Positions 16,097-23,137 of a stretch of DNA of 64,000 bases are shown piece after piece. Location of the stretch: assembly GCF_001426085.1 (NCBI RefSeq), contig NZ_LMRR01000002.1, positions 1,585-65,584 of the forward strand, in the 5' to 3' direction. The position numbers and the translations under genes were made by a program. The DNA is from Rhodococcus sp. Leaf278. Its GTDB lineage: Bacteria > Actinomycetota > Actinomycetes > Mycobacteriales > Mycobacteriaceae. The notes below the pieces were generated by a model. That model was not told where the DNA came from, made no database searches, and worked only from the letters and a program-made list of their open reading frames with translations. Positions within the stretch are counted from its first letter, which is position 1; every line of letters starts with the position of its first letter.

Positions 16097-17280
16097 CACG
16101 CCTCCTCGGTATCGGTCAAGCGACGCACGGCCGACGTCACGCGTCGGTTCACACCGGCCACCACGTCCAGGTTGGTTCGCACCGCTGCCGCGACGGGCTT
16201 CGAGGCCAGCAGTCGCCGCCCGCCGAGGGCTTCGATCAAGCCCCAGGTACGGTCCGAGGACGCCGCCACACCGCGGCGCCGGACTCCCAGGGCGTCGCCG
16301 CCGCTCCACGTCGCGTCCGTGTTCGCCAGCCGAAGCGGATCCTTCAGCGCGCAGACACCGGGAGGCTCACCGACCATGCCTCGCACACTACGGGCCATGG
16401 CGTCTGCGATGGTGGTCAAACCCCGTGGAGGGTCGGGAACGAGGTCACGTATCCGGCTCTCCGATGTCGTCATCGTGTTGTGCAACGACCCCACCAGATC
16501 CTCGGCGAGCCCACCCGGAACCGGAATGATCAGGCCGATGACTTTGCCTGCGAGCGAGGTCGGTACGAACGGCACCGGCACCCCGATCCGCTGAAGACCG
16601 GCAGCTTCGACGTACGCGAACACCAGATCGCGATACGGCACCACGTCCGGCCCGCCGATGTCGTACGAGCCCGCCGGCACCGTCTCGGCGTCCGCGGACG
16701 CCACCAGATAGTGCAGAACGTCGTCGACGGCGATCGGCTGCACGGGCTCGGAGAGCCAGCTCGGCAGCGGCAGTACCGGCAAGCGGTCGGCGAGGTAGCG
16801 CAACATCTCGTAGGACGTCGAACCGGCCCCCATGACGATGGCCGCACGGAGCCAGACCAACTCGACGCCGTCCACCGTCAGCGCTTCTCCCACGTCAGCA
16901 CGACTGGCGAGATGCTCGGAGAGGTGGTCGTCGTCGGGTACGAAACCACCCAGATACACGATCCGCTGCACACCCGCCCGGGCCGCAGCTGCGGCGAACT
17001 GTTCGGCGGACCGCCGATCCTGCGCACGATAGTCGGACTCACCGATGGCGTGCACCAGGTAGTACGCAACGTCGATGGGCCCGGATTCTGCGAACGCATC
17101 CGCACACGACTGCTGGTCGGTGACATCGAGCGATACAGCGGTGACGGAGTCGTAATAGTCGAAAGTGCGCAGATTGCTCGGGGTACGTGACCCGACGACG
17201 ACATCGGTGTCGTCTGCCAGCAGAGCTGCCACCAGCCGCGACCCGATGTATCCGCTGGCACCGGTGACAAGAGCTCTCAT
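16096..17280 (-). CDS. Atypical NAD(P)-binding SDR (NmrA/complex I 39-kDa-like)
   Basis: 394 residues. A Rossmann start VTGASGYIGSRL (GxxGxxG type) is followed by VVGSRTP, SLDVTDQQS and a YYLVHAIG segment; this is the atypical SDR group that binds NAD(P) without a classical catalytic tyrosine pair. After about residue 290 comes a long C-terminal part with no clear match. In actinobacteria such proteins are often annotated as NAD(P)H-binding proteins of unknown role. TAGCCT lies 6 nt before the ATG (leaderless type), and the CPBP gene follows directly. Confidence 0.78.
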   Translation of the reverse strand: MRALVTGASGYIGSRLVAALLADDTDVVVGSRTPSNLRTFDYYDSVTAVSLDVTDQQSCADAFAESGPIDVAYYLVHAIGESDYRAQDRRSAEQFAAAAARAGVQRIVYLGGFVPDDDHLSEHLASRADVGEALTVDGVELVWLRAAIVMGAGSTSYEMLRYLADRLPVLPLPSWLSEPVQPIAVDDVLHYLVASADAETVPAGSYDIGGPDVVPYRDLVFAYVEAAGLQRIGVPVPFVPTSLAGKVIGLIIPVPGGLAEDLVGSLHNTMTTSESRIRDLVPDPPRGLTTIADAMARSVRGMVGEPPGVCALKDPLRLANTDATWSGGDALGVRRRGVAASSDRTWGLIEALGGRRLLASKPVAAAVRTNLDVVAGVNRRVTSAVRRLTDTEEA

Positions 17281-17286
17281 GCTACG

Positions 17287-17292
17287 AGGCTA
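17287..17292 (-). promoter_or_regulatory. -10 element of a leaderless promoter for the NAD-binding SDR gene
   Basis: TAGCCT on the minus strand lies 6 nt before the ATG at 17280. Confidence 0.5.
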
Positions 17293-17334
17293 ACGGCACT
17301 CGGGGCGTGGTGTCGGTGTGGCATTGTCGCTCCT

Positions 17335-17937
17335 ATGGCTCTGGTGTTGGCAGGTGTGGTGCTCCCCGATCCACTCGGTACCGAAACGGTGCTCCGGCGC
17401 GGAGTCGCGGTGGCGCGGGTCGGTGTGAGCTGGATGCTCACCACAACCGAATTCGCGCTTACCCTGCCCGGCCGAATCGAAGCACTGATGAACCACATAG
17501 AGACATTGATGACACGCATCGACGGGGTGATCGACTCGGCCGACGCGGTTGTTGCCAGTGTGCAGAGAACGACCGGTGCCGCGGACGAGGTCGTCGCGTC
17601 GGCATCGGTCGCCTCACACACCGCGCTCGAGCTGATCGAAATGTTCGATCCGATCGCCAAGCAGGCCGAGCCCATGGCGCGCAGGTTCATCGACAACCTG
17701 TCCGACGAAGAGGTCGACGCCGCCATCGCCATGGTCGATCAATTGCCCGGCCTTCTCGACCACATGGAAGCTCTGCTCCCCATCCTCGCCACCCTCGACA
17801 CCGTGTCGCCCGAGATCCACGAGTTGCTCGGAGTCACCAAAGATGTCCGACGCGCAGTGATCGGCATCCCCGGGTTCAAGTTCTTCCGCAACCGGGGCGA
17901 GGACAAACTGAACGAGGAAGAACGCACCGAAGACTGA
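17335..17937 (+). CDS. Conserved helical/coiled-coil protein of unknown function
   Basis: 200 residues. From about residue 45 the sequence is almost entirely amphipathic helix (IEALMNHIETLMTRIDGVID, then ADEVVASASVASHTALELIE), followed by a charged tail. There is no signal peptide, membrane span or catalytic motif. Related actinobacterial proteins have, to my knowledge, been mislabelled as RuBisCO large subunit; nothing here supports that. No ribosome binding site is evident before the ATG. It is convergent with the acyl-CoA dehydrogenase gene, three nucleotides apart. Confidence 0.65.
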   Translation: MALVLAGVVLPDPLGTETVLRRGVAVARVGVSWMLTTTEFALTLPGRIEALMNHIETLMTRIDGVIDSADAVVASVQRTTGAADEVVASASVASHTALELIEMFDPIAKQAEPMARRFIDNLSDEEVDAAIAMVDQLPGLLDHMEALLPILATLDTVSPEIHELLGVTKDVRRAVIGIPGFKFFRNRGEDKLNEEERTED

Positions 17938-17940
17938 CCG

Positions 17941-19059
17941 CTACTTGACGAAGGCGAAATCCTCACCCGCGTGGAAGCGAGCCAGGGTCTCCGAAATGGA
18001 TCGTCGTGATGGCGGATGAAATGCGAAGGCGTGCAATGCCGAAGCCACGTACGCTATCTCGGGTGACTTGATGAAGCCGATTCCGCCGAGTGATTCGATT
18101 GCAGCCGAACTACTACGGACGAGTGCGTCACGTATCGCGATGCGGTTGAACAACAGTTTCACCGAAATGTCCTGTCCGCGTTCACCTTCGTCGAAAGCGC
18201 GGGCGACGTTCTCGATAGCCGCCATGGATACCTCGAGTTCGGCTGCCGCCCGAACGTAGCCCTCGTAGTCGCCCTTGTTCTGCTCGATCATCCGCTCGAG
18301 CAGCGACGTCGCTGCACCGATGTAGTTGGCAGAGATCAGCATTCCGAACCAGAGGTAACCGGTCATCTCGTGCACGCCATCGGGATCGTCGTCCTTGTTC
18401 GGCAGCACCAGGCTTGCGGGCACTTCGACGTCTTCGAGCAACACTTCTTCGCTTTGCGCGCCGGCCAGAATGTCGGTGGTCCAGAACGGCTTCACACTCA
18501 TACCCGGGAGGCTGGCCGGAATCAGCGCGACGGCGCGGTCACCCGAGTCGATCTCGACACTGCAGGTGAGCAAGTCCATCGAACGGGCCAGACTGCACGG
18601 CTTCTTGCTTCCGTTGACGATGTAGTTGTCGCCCTTCTTGACGGCTGTCATCGTCGGAATGAACACACTTCCTCCGGTGACACCCTCGGAGAATCCGGAA
18701 GCGACGATCGCCTTCTGTTCGACCAATCCCTTGATCAGGGCTCGGTCGTCCTCGGTCGCATCGCGCGCGAACTCGGCCAGGGATGCGAGCGACAGATGGT
18801 GCATCGTGGTTCCCGCGCCGAGAGAGGGCGAGCGAGACCCGATCGCCCGCTGCGCCCGGACCGCGTCGATAGCGGAAGCGCCGAGACCGCCCAGTTCGGC
18901 TGGAACGACCAAACCGGTGCCGCCGAACTCCCGGAACTTGTCGATCGCGTCCGATTCCCGGGATTCGAGTTGGTCCAGCGGGGTTGTGTCCAGATAGTGC
19001 ATCAAACCCGGCATGTACTTCTCGAGGGTTTCTCTTTCGCGCACCATTAATCCAGTCAC
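17941..19059 (-). CDS. Acyl-CoA dehydrogenase family flavoprotein
   Basis: 372 residues with the three-part acyl-CoA dehydrogenase layout: N-terminal helices (GGTGLVVPAELGGLGASAID), a middle beta domain (VASGFSEGVTGGSVF, then YIVNGSKKPCSLARSMDLL), and a C-terminal helical bundle ending SIESLGGIGF-like. Family members oxidise acyl-CoA at the alpha-beta bond with FAD, but some act on acyl-carrier-bound or non-CoA substrates. The GTG start has AGGAG about 7 nt upstream. It is divergent from the alpha-oxoamine synthase gene across a long AT-rich spacer, which suggests a shared control region and a joint pathway. Confidence 0.82.
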   Translation of the reverse strand: MTGLMVRERETLEKYMPGLMHYLDTTPLDQLESRESDAIDKFREFGGTGLVVPAELGGLGASAIDAVRAQRAIGSRSPSLGAGTTMHHLSLASLAEFARDATEDDRALIKGLVEQKAIVASGFSEGVTGGSVFIPTMTAVKKGDNYIVNGSKKPCSLARSMDLLTCSVEIDSGDRAVALIPASLPGMSVKPFWTTDILAGAQSEEVLLEDVEVPASLVLPNKDDDPDGVHEMTGYLWFGMLISANYIGAATSLLERMIEQNKGDYEGYVRAAAELEVSMAAIENVARAFDEGERGQDISVKLLFNRIAIRDALVRSSSAAIESLGGIGFIKSPEIAYVASALHAFAFHPPSRRSISETLARFHAGEDFAFVK

Positions 19060-19438
19060 AGTTCTTCTCCTTGTGTCACTAATCGATTGTGTGCCACTAA
19101 TTGTTTGTGGCGTCGCCGACTATTTGTACCATTACATGATCGCGACAAATCGGTCGAAGAACCACAAACACAGCGGTGGAGCAGGTGAATTCGCGCTGAC
19201 CGTCGACAATACCCTGTGACCTGGGAACTTAAACTAAAGATATCGTAAAATCTCACGCGCAAAAAGATACCCAGAATATTTTTCCGGAGGTCTTTACCAA
19301 CCAATTTCCGTAACGAGAGCCCATTTTGAAGCGTTGAATATTCTTCGGCCGAATACCAATCGACTGTGCACCCCGCTCCGAATAACCCTTGAATTCGCGA
19401 CAATCCACAATCAACTCTGTGAGGAGTTCTGGTCCACG
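19060..19438. other. 379-bp AT-rich divergent intergenic region with repeats
   Basis: This is the longest gene-free stretch in the window and is visibly richer in A and T than its surroundings. It holds a direct repeat CACTAAT (19077-19083 and 19095-19101, 18 bp apart) and an inverted repeat TGTTTGTGG (19102-19110) / CCACAAACA (19162-19170). It also has A/T-rich promoter-like sequence near 19228-19250. The small open frames crossing it have no coding character. It probably carries the promoters and operators of both divergent units. Confidence 0.6.
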
Positions 19439-20668
19439 ATGGTTGTCAACAGACTGATCAAGCGGCTCGGCGGGGACGAACGAGTCGACCTGCTCCGCGC
19501 AACACGGGAAGCAGATGTCGTCCCGTACTTCCGCAAAATGGAGTCCGCCGTGGCACCCGTCGTACGGGTCGAAGGCGTGGACAAGATCATGCTCGGGTCC
19601 AACAACTACCTTGGCATCGCCGACCACCCCAAGGTCGTCGAAGGTGCGCAGCACGCGTTGGACACGTTCGGTAGCGCAGTGACCGGTAGCCGATTGCTCA
19701 ACGGCACCCTGGATCTACACGTCGAACTCGAGCACGAGATAGCGCAATGGCACGGGACCGAGGATGCGTTGGTCTTCACCACCGGCTATCAAACGAACCT
19801 CGGGACGATCAGCGCGATCGTCGGGCCCGGCGACACGATCATCGTCGACTCGGCAGCTCATGCGTCGATTCGAGACGGCAGCGCACTGTCCGGCGCGACC
19901 GTGGTCAAGTTCAAGCACAACGACATGGCCGACCTGGAAGCGAAACTGCAGTTGCCCGTCATCGACGACGGTGCCGTGCTGGTCATCGTCGACGGCCTCT
20001 ACTCCATGGAGGGTGACCTCGCCCCTCTCGGTGCAATATCGGACCTTTGCCTGCGCTATCACGCAGCCCTGATGGTCGACGAAGCACACAGTCTCGGCAT
20101 CTACGGTCCCGAGCTCACCGGCGCGGCCGAACTGTTCGGGATCAACAACGATGTCGACATCGCTATGGCATCGCTCTCCAAGAGCCCCAGCTCCACCGGT
20201 GGTTTCGTCACCGGTTCGAGCGATCTCATCGACACGCTCCGCATCAAGGCGCGCGCCTTTCTGTTCACGACGTCCGGCGTGCCCGCCGCCCTGGGTGCCG
20301 CCTTGGCTTCGGTCCGCCTGATCCGCAGCGCGGAGGGCAAAGACCGTGCTCGACGGGTCCTGGACAATGCCGAGATCCTCCGCGGCGGCTTGCAATCGGC
20401 CGGCCTCGATGTTGCAGGACGATCGACTACACCGACGGGCGACACCGCCTCGCCGATCGTTGCACTGCACGTGGGTGAGGATCTCAAAGCGTTGGCTCTG
20501 TGGAAGTCGTTGTACGACCGAGGGATTTTCACCAGTGCGGCATTGCACCCGGCCGTGCCGAAATCCGGTGCACTGATTCGCCTGTGCGTGATGGCGACAC
20601 ACACCGAGCAGCAATTGGCCACCGCCACCGAGCAGATAGTGGAAGCGGTCGCAGGGTTGCCGGCATGA
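19439..20668 (+). CDS. Alpha-oxoamine synthase (AONS/KBL/SPT/CqsA family), PLP-dependent
   Basis: 409 residues. It has the family features in order: MLGSNNYLGIADHP, the glycine-rich PLP region (VFTTGYQTNLGTISAI), the DEAHS motif (LMVDEAHSLGIYG) and the Schiff-base lysine in SLSKSPSSTGGF (Lys248). The family condenses an amino acid with an acyl-CoA or acyl-ACP to an alpha-aminoketone. No other biotin gene is present, so 8-amino-7-oxononanoate synthase is unlikely to be the job; serine palmitoyltransferase-, CqsA/LqsA- or KBL-like activities are open. The ATG at 19439 has GAGGAG 12 nt upstream. The next gene overlaps by ATGA. Confidence 0.83.
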   Translation: MVVNRLIKRLGGDERVDLLRATREADVVPYFRKMESAVAPVVRVEGVDKIMLGSNNYLGIADHPKVVEGAQHALDTFGSAVTGSRLLNGTLDLHVELEHEIAQWHGTEDALVFTTGYQTNLGTISAIVGPGDTIIVDSAAHASIRDGSALSGATVVKFKHNDMADLEAKLQLPVIDDGAVLVIVDGLYSMEGDLAPLGAISDLCLRYHAALMVDEAHSLGIYGPELTGAAELFGINNDVDIAMASLSKSPSSTGGFVTGSSDLIDTLRIKARAFLFTTSGVPAALGAALASVRLIRSAEGKDRARRVLDNAEILRGGLQSAGLDVAGRSTTPTGDTASPIVALHVGEDLKALALWKSLYDRGIFTSAALHPAVPKSGALIRLCVMATHTEQQLATATEQIVEAVAGLPA

Positions 20669-22230
20669 GCAAGGAGCCGCGCGGTCTGCGAGTCGCGGTC
20701 ACCGGAGCCACGAGCGACTTCGCGGCGGCGATACTGCCGAGGTTGTTCGAGGATCCAGAGGTGGACTCGGTCGTCGGGATAGCCCGTCGCCCAGCCCGAA
20801 TCAGTCATCCGAAGTTCACCTCGATCCGCTCGGACATTCGCTCTCCCGACCTCGAGGAGACGTTCGCTGGATGCGACGTCGTGCTGCATTTGGCGTTCGT
20901 GGTCGAGGAGCTCAAGGACAAGGCCGAGACCCACGACATCAACCTCCGCGGCTCACGCAACGTCATCGATTCGGCATATCGAGCGGGCGTCGCGCGAATG
21001 GTGATCGCATCGAGCATCAACGCATACGGTGCGGAGATCGCTCCGGAGCCGCTCACCGAGAACAGTTATCCCGCAGGCGATCCCGATCGCTACTACTTCT
21101 ACGACAAGGCCGAGGTCGAACATTACGCGGAGTGGTGGCTCCGTCGGCACCCCGGCGAGATGACCATCTCCATGTTGCGGTGCACCTACATCATCGGACC
21201 CGACTTCGCCAACGACGGGATCGACCAGTTCACCGGACCGATCGGTGCATTCCCGGAGGCGGATCGGGCGTCGTATCAATTCCTGTATCAGGACGACATG
21301 GCCGACGCCTTTCACCGCGCGGCCAAGACCGATCTCATCGGGCCGTACAACCTGGGTCCGCTGGATTGGGTCGGTGTGCGCGAACTCGCAGCGATGCAGG
21401 GCCAGTTGATGTTCGACGTTCCGCAGAAAGCTGCAACACATGTCGCGAACGTGGCGTTCCGACTGAGGCTCACCCCCTTCTCCGGTCAGTGGGTCACACC
21501 GGGCGAACCCATCGTCGATTCCTCGGCTCTCGGCCGAGCCACCGGCTGGGCACCGACACTCACGGCCCACGAGAGTGCAGCGGTGATGATTCTGCTGCAA
21601 GGTAAGTCGCTGCTCCGACGTGGCGACGCCCTGGCGCGCAACACGGCGTGTGAAGCAGCGTTACGCCCGGCGTCGGAGGCTGTCGCGCTGAACCGAGCGG
21701 ATGTCGCCGCGCTGGACGTGGAACATAGACAGCTGGATACCGGGCACGGAAGCGTGCACGTCGAGATCCATCGTGCGGCAGTCGCGTGCGAGCAGTCGGT
21801 AGTGCTTGTCGCCGACGCAGGACTACATGCGCGGTATCTCACCCCGTTGGCCTCGGACATCGCTGCCAGAGGCGTCGATGTTGTGGTCCTCGACCTACCC
21901 GGTCATGGCTTGAGCACCGGTCCGCGCGGCCGATCGTCGGCGGCGCAGACCACCGAGGCCGTGGACGCAGCCTTGCGGTTCGCGCGAGTCGAGCTCGATA
22001 CCGCGCCGATCACCGTACGTAGCGGAACCCGTCATGCGACGGACACTCTCATCGGCGGGATTCTCAGGCGGGCCACCGGCTGGACGACGTTGGAAGAACC
22101 GACACACTCCGACGGGTTGCTGCCGTCGAAGGTTCGGGTCGACGGAACAACCGGCATTCCGTTCGTGTCGACGGCGGCCGAAGCACTGCCCCTGTGCACT
22201 ACGACAACGGGTCTCAGCGCCGCCAGGTAA
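20665..22230 (+). CDS. NAD-dependent epimerase/reductase fused to a degenerate alpha/beta hydrolase-like region
   Basis: 521 residues. Residues 1-320 are an extended SDR/NAD-dependent epimerase: VAVTGATSDFAAAIL at the N-terminus, VLHLAFVV, IASSINAYG and the YFYDK (YxxxK) motif. Residues about 350-450 resemble the first half of an alpha/beta hydrolase (VVLVADAGLHARYLTPLA, then VVVLDLPGHGLSTGPRG), but no GxSxG nucleophile elbow follows, and the C-terminus is short. The overlap with the synthase gene suggests it acts on the aminoketone product, for example as a reductase, but that is inference. The last 17 nt overlap the convergent DUF1992 gene. Confidence 0.72.
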   Translation: MSKEPRGLRVAVTGATSDFAAAILPRLFEDPEVDSVVGIARRPARISHPKFTSIRSDIRSPDLEETFAGCDVVLHLAFVVEELKDKAETHDINLRGSRNVIDSAYRAGVARMVIASSINAYGAEIAPEPLTENSYPAGDPDRYYFYDKAEVEHYAEWWLRRHPGEMTISMLRCTYIIGPDFANDGIDQFTGPIGAFPEADRASYQFLYQDDMADAFHRAAKTDLIGPYNLGPLDWVGVRELAAMQGQLMFDVPQKAATHVANVAFRLRLTPFSGQWVTPGEPIVDSSALGRATGWAPTLTAHESAAVMILLQGKSLLRRGDALARNTACEAALRPASEAVALNRADVAALDVEHRQLDTGHGSVHVEIHRAAVACEQSVVLVADAGLHARYLTPLASDIAARGVDVVVLDLPGHGLSTGPRGRSSAAQTTEAVDAALRFARVELDTAPITVRSGTRHATDTLIGGILRRATGWTTLEEPTHSDGLLPSKVRVDGTTGIPFVSTAAEALPLCTTTTGLSAAR

Positions 22231-22735
22231 ATGCACGACGAACGCGCGTCCACCATGATCGCTCGGCGGTATGCATGGCGGCTGCCGCTGGTCCGACCGA
22301 CTGCGAGCGATGTTCACGCTCGAGTCGGTCGACCTCGGCTCGGTTGATCCGCCACGTTTCCAGCCATGCGTCGACGTCGACCGGTCCCAGCGGGACGATC
22401 GGCGGCGTCGGAAACCGAATCCAGTCGACTATGCGAGCATTCAACTCGTCCAATACATCTCGTGCGGAATCCTCGCGCCTGATACCGATCAACGTGGCCG
22501 GCAGCCGCTCGACCTCTTTGCGAAGCTGCAGCGCCGTGGGCAACAACGCGTCGGCCGGGAGATTCTCCCGTTTGAGGTAACCGCGCACCCACCACAGCTC
22601 GTCCCGGGGATCGCCCAACGGAATCGGTTTACCGGCCCCCTCGAGCCCGTCGAAGGCACCCTCGGCCTGAGCCTGTCGGATCTGCTTGTCCACCCAGGAC
22701 TCGAAGGTGACTCCGGGCTTCTTGCGTTCGGTCAC
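22214..22735 (-). CDS. DUF1992 (DNAJC28-like) protein
   Basis: 173 residues. The DUF1992 domain occupies about 8-80: SWVDKQIRQAQAEGAFDGL, GAGKPIPLGDPRDELWWVR and KRENLPADALLPTALQLRKE. The rest is a charged helical tail with WLETWRINRAEVDRLEREHR. The family is found from bacteria to man but its role is unknown. The start is a GTG with TACAGT 7 nt upstream, a leaderless arrangement. Confidence 0.83.
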   Translation of the reverse strand: MTERKKPGVTFESWVDKQIRQAQAEGAFDGLEGAGKPIPLGDPRDELWWVRGYLKRENLPADALLPTALQLRKEVERLPATLIGIRREDSARDVLDELNARIVDWIRFPTPPIVPLGPVDVDAWLETWRINRAEVDRLEREHRSQSVGPAAAAMHTAERSWWTRVRRAFTWRR

Positions 22736-22742
22736 CCCATCG

Positions 22743-22748
22743 ACTGTA
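22743..22748 (-). promoter_or_regulatory. -10 element of a leaderless promoter for the DUF1992 gene
   Basis: TACAGT on the minus strand lies 7 nt before the GTG at 22735. Confidence 0.5.
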
Positions 22749-22798
22749 GATCCGACGCCGCAAGGTTCGCCAGGTCCACCTCAACGAGTCTCGTGTGG

Positions 22799-23050
22799 TC
22801 AGCCGTATTCGGCAACCAACCGGTCGAACTCGTCGCGGTCGATCACCTGCGGCTCGTTGATCGCGAGCGCCTGCGCGTACTTGCTGGCCAGGTGGTAATC
22901 CCGACCGAGTGGCCCCTGCTCGGCGTCGTCCTCGTCGGACTGGATGCTCGCCCCCGGGGGGACCTCGTTCTGCAGGCCGTTGGTCTTGCTGCCGAGCAGA
23001 GCGTCGAGTTTCGCGGAAATCTTCTGCATGATCTCTTGGTCGTCGGTCAT
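22799..23050 (-). CDS. Small acidic protein of unknown function
   Basis: 83 residues. The first 20 form a helix (IMQKISAKLDALLG), the middle is acidic and disordered-looking (SDEDDAEQGPLG), and the C-terminus is again helical (VIDRDEFDRLVAEYG). There is no signal peptide, membrane span or known motif. It fills the space between DUF1992 and the divergent lhr start, and codon use looks like that of its neighbours. The start resembles a leaderless one (TACCCC 6 nt before the ATG), though the last base departs from TANNNT. Confidence 0.5.
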   Translation of the reverse strand: MTDDQEIMQKISAKLDALLGSKTNGLQNEVPPGASIQSDEDDAEQGPLGRDYHLASKYAQALAINEPQVIDRDEFDRLVAEYG

Positions 23051-23137
23051 GGCGTCGGGGTACCCGAATCGAACGAAACAACACCGCCTCCGAGCTGCAC
23101 GGGATTATCTGTCGGTGCCCCGGGGCATGATGATGAG

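Noticed and set aside
17335-17937. RuBisCO-like protein, a name sometimes attached to this helical family.
   Set aside because: The 200-residue helical protein has no RuBisCO motif, barrel or active-site lysine.
19013-19219. A 68-residue frame in the AT-rich spacer with a hydrophobic stretch.
   Set aside because: It begins inside the acyl-CoA dehydrogenase gene on the opposite strand, has no ribosome binding site and its hydrophobic part follows from A/T-rich composition.
19439-20668. 8-amino-7-oxononanoate synthase (bioF) as a firm call.
   Set aside because: The fold fits but no other biotin gene is present and the overlapping reductase and divergent dehydrogenase point to another product; only the family is called.
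22271-23137. A long open frame in phase with lhr upstream of its ATG, which would add 289 residues to the helicase.
   Set aside because: The added part crosses the DUF1992 and 83-residue genes on the other strand and has no domain match; homology to Lhr begins at the ATG at 23138.
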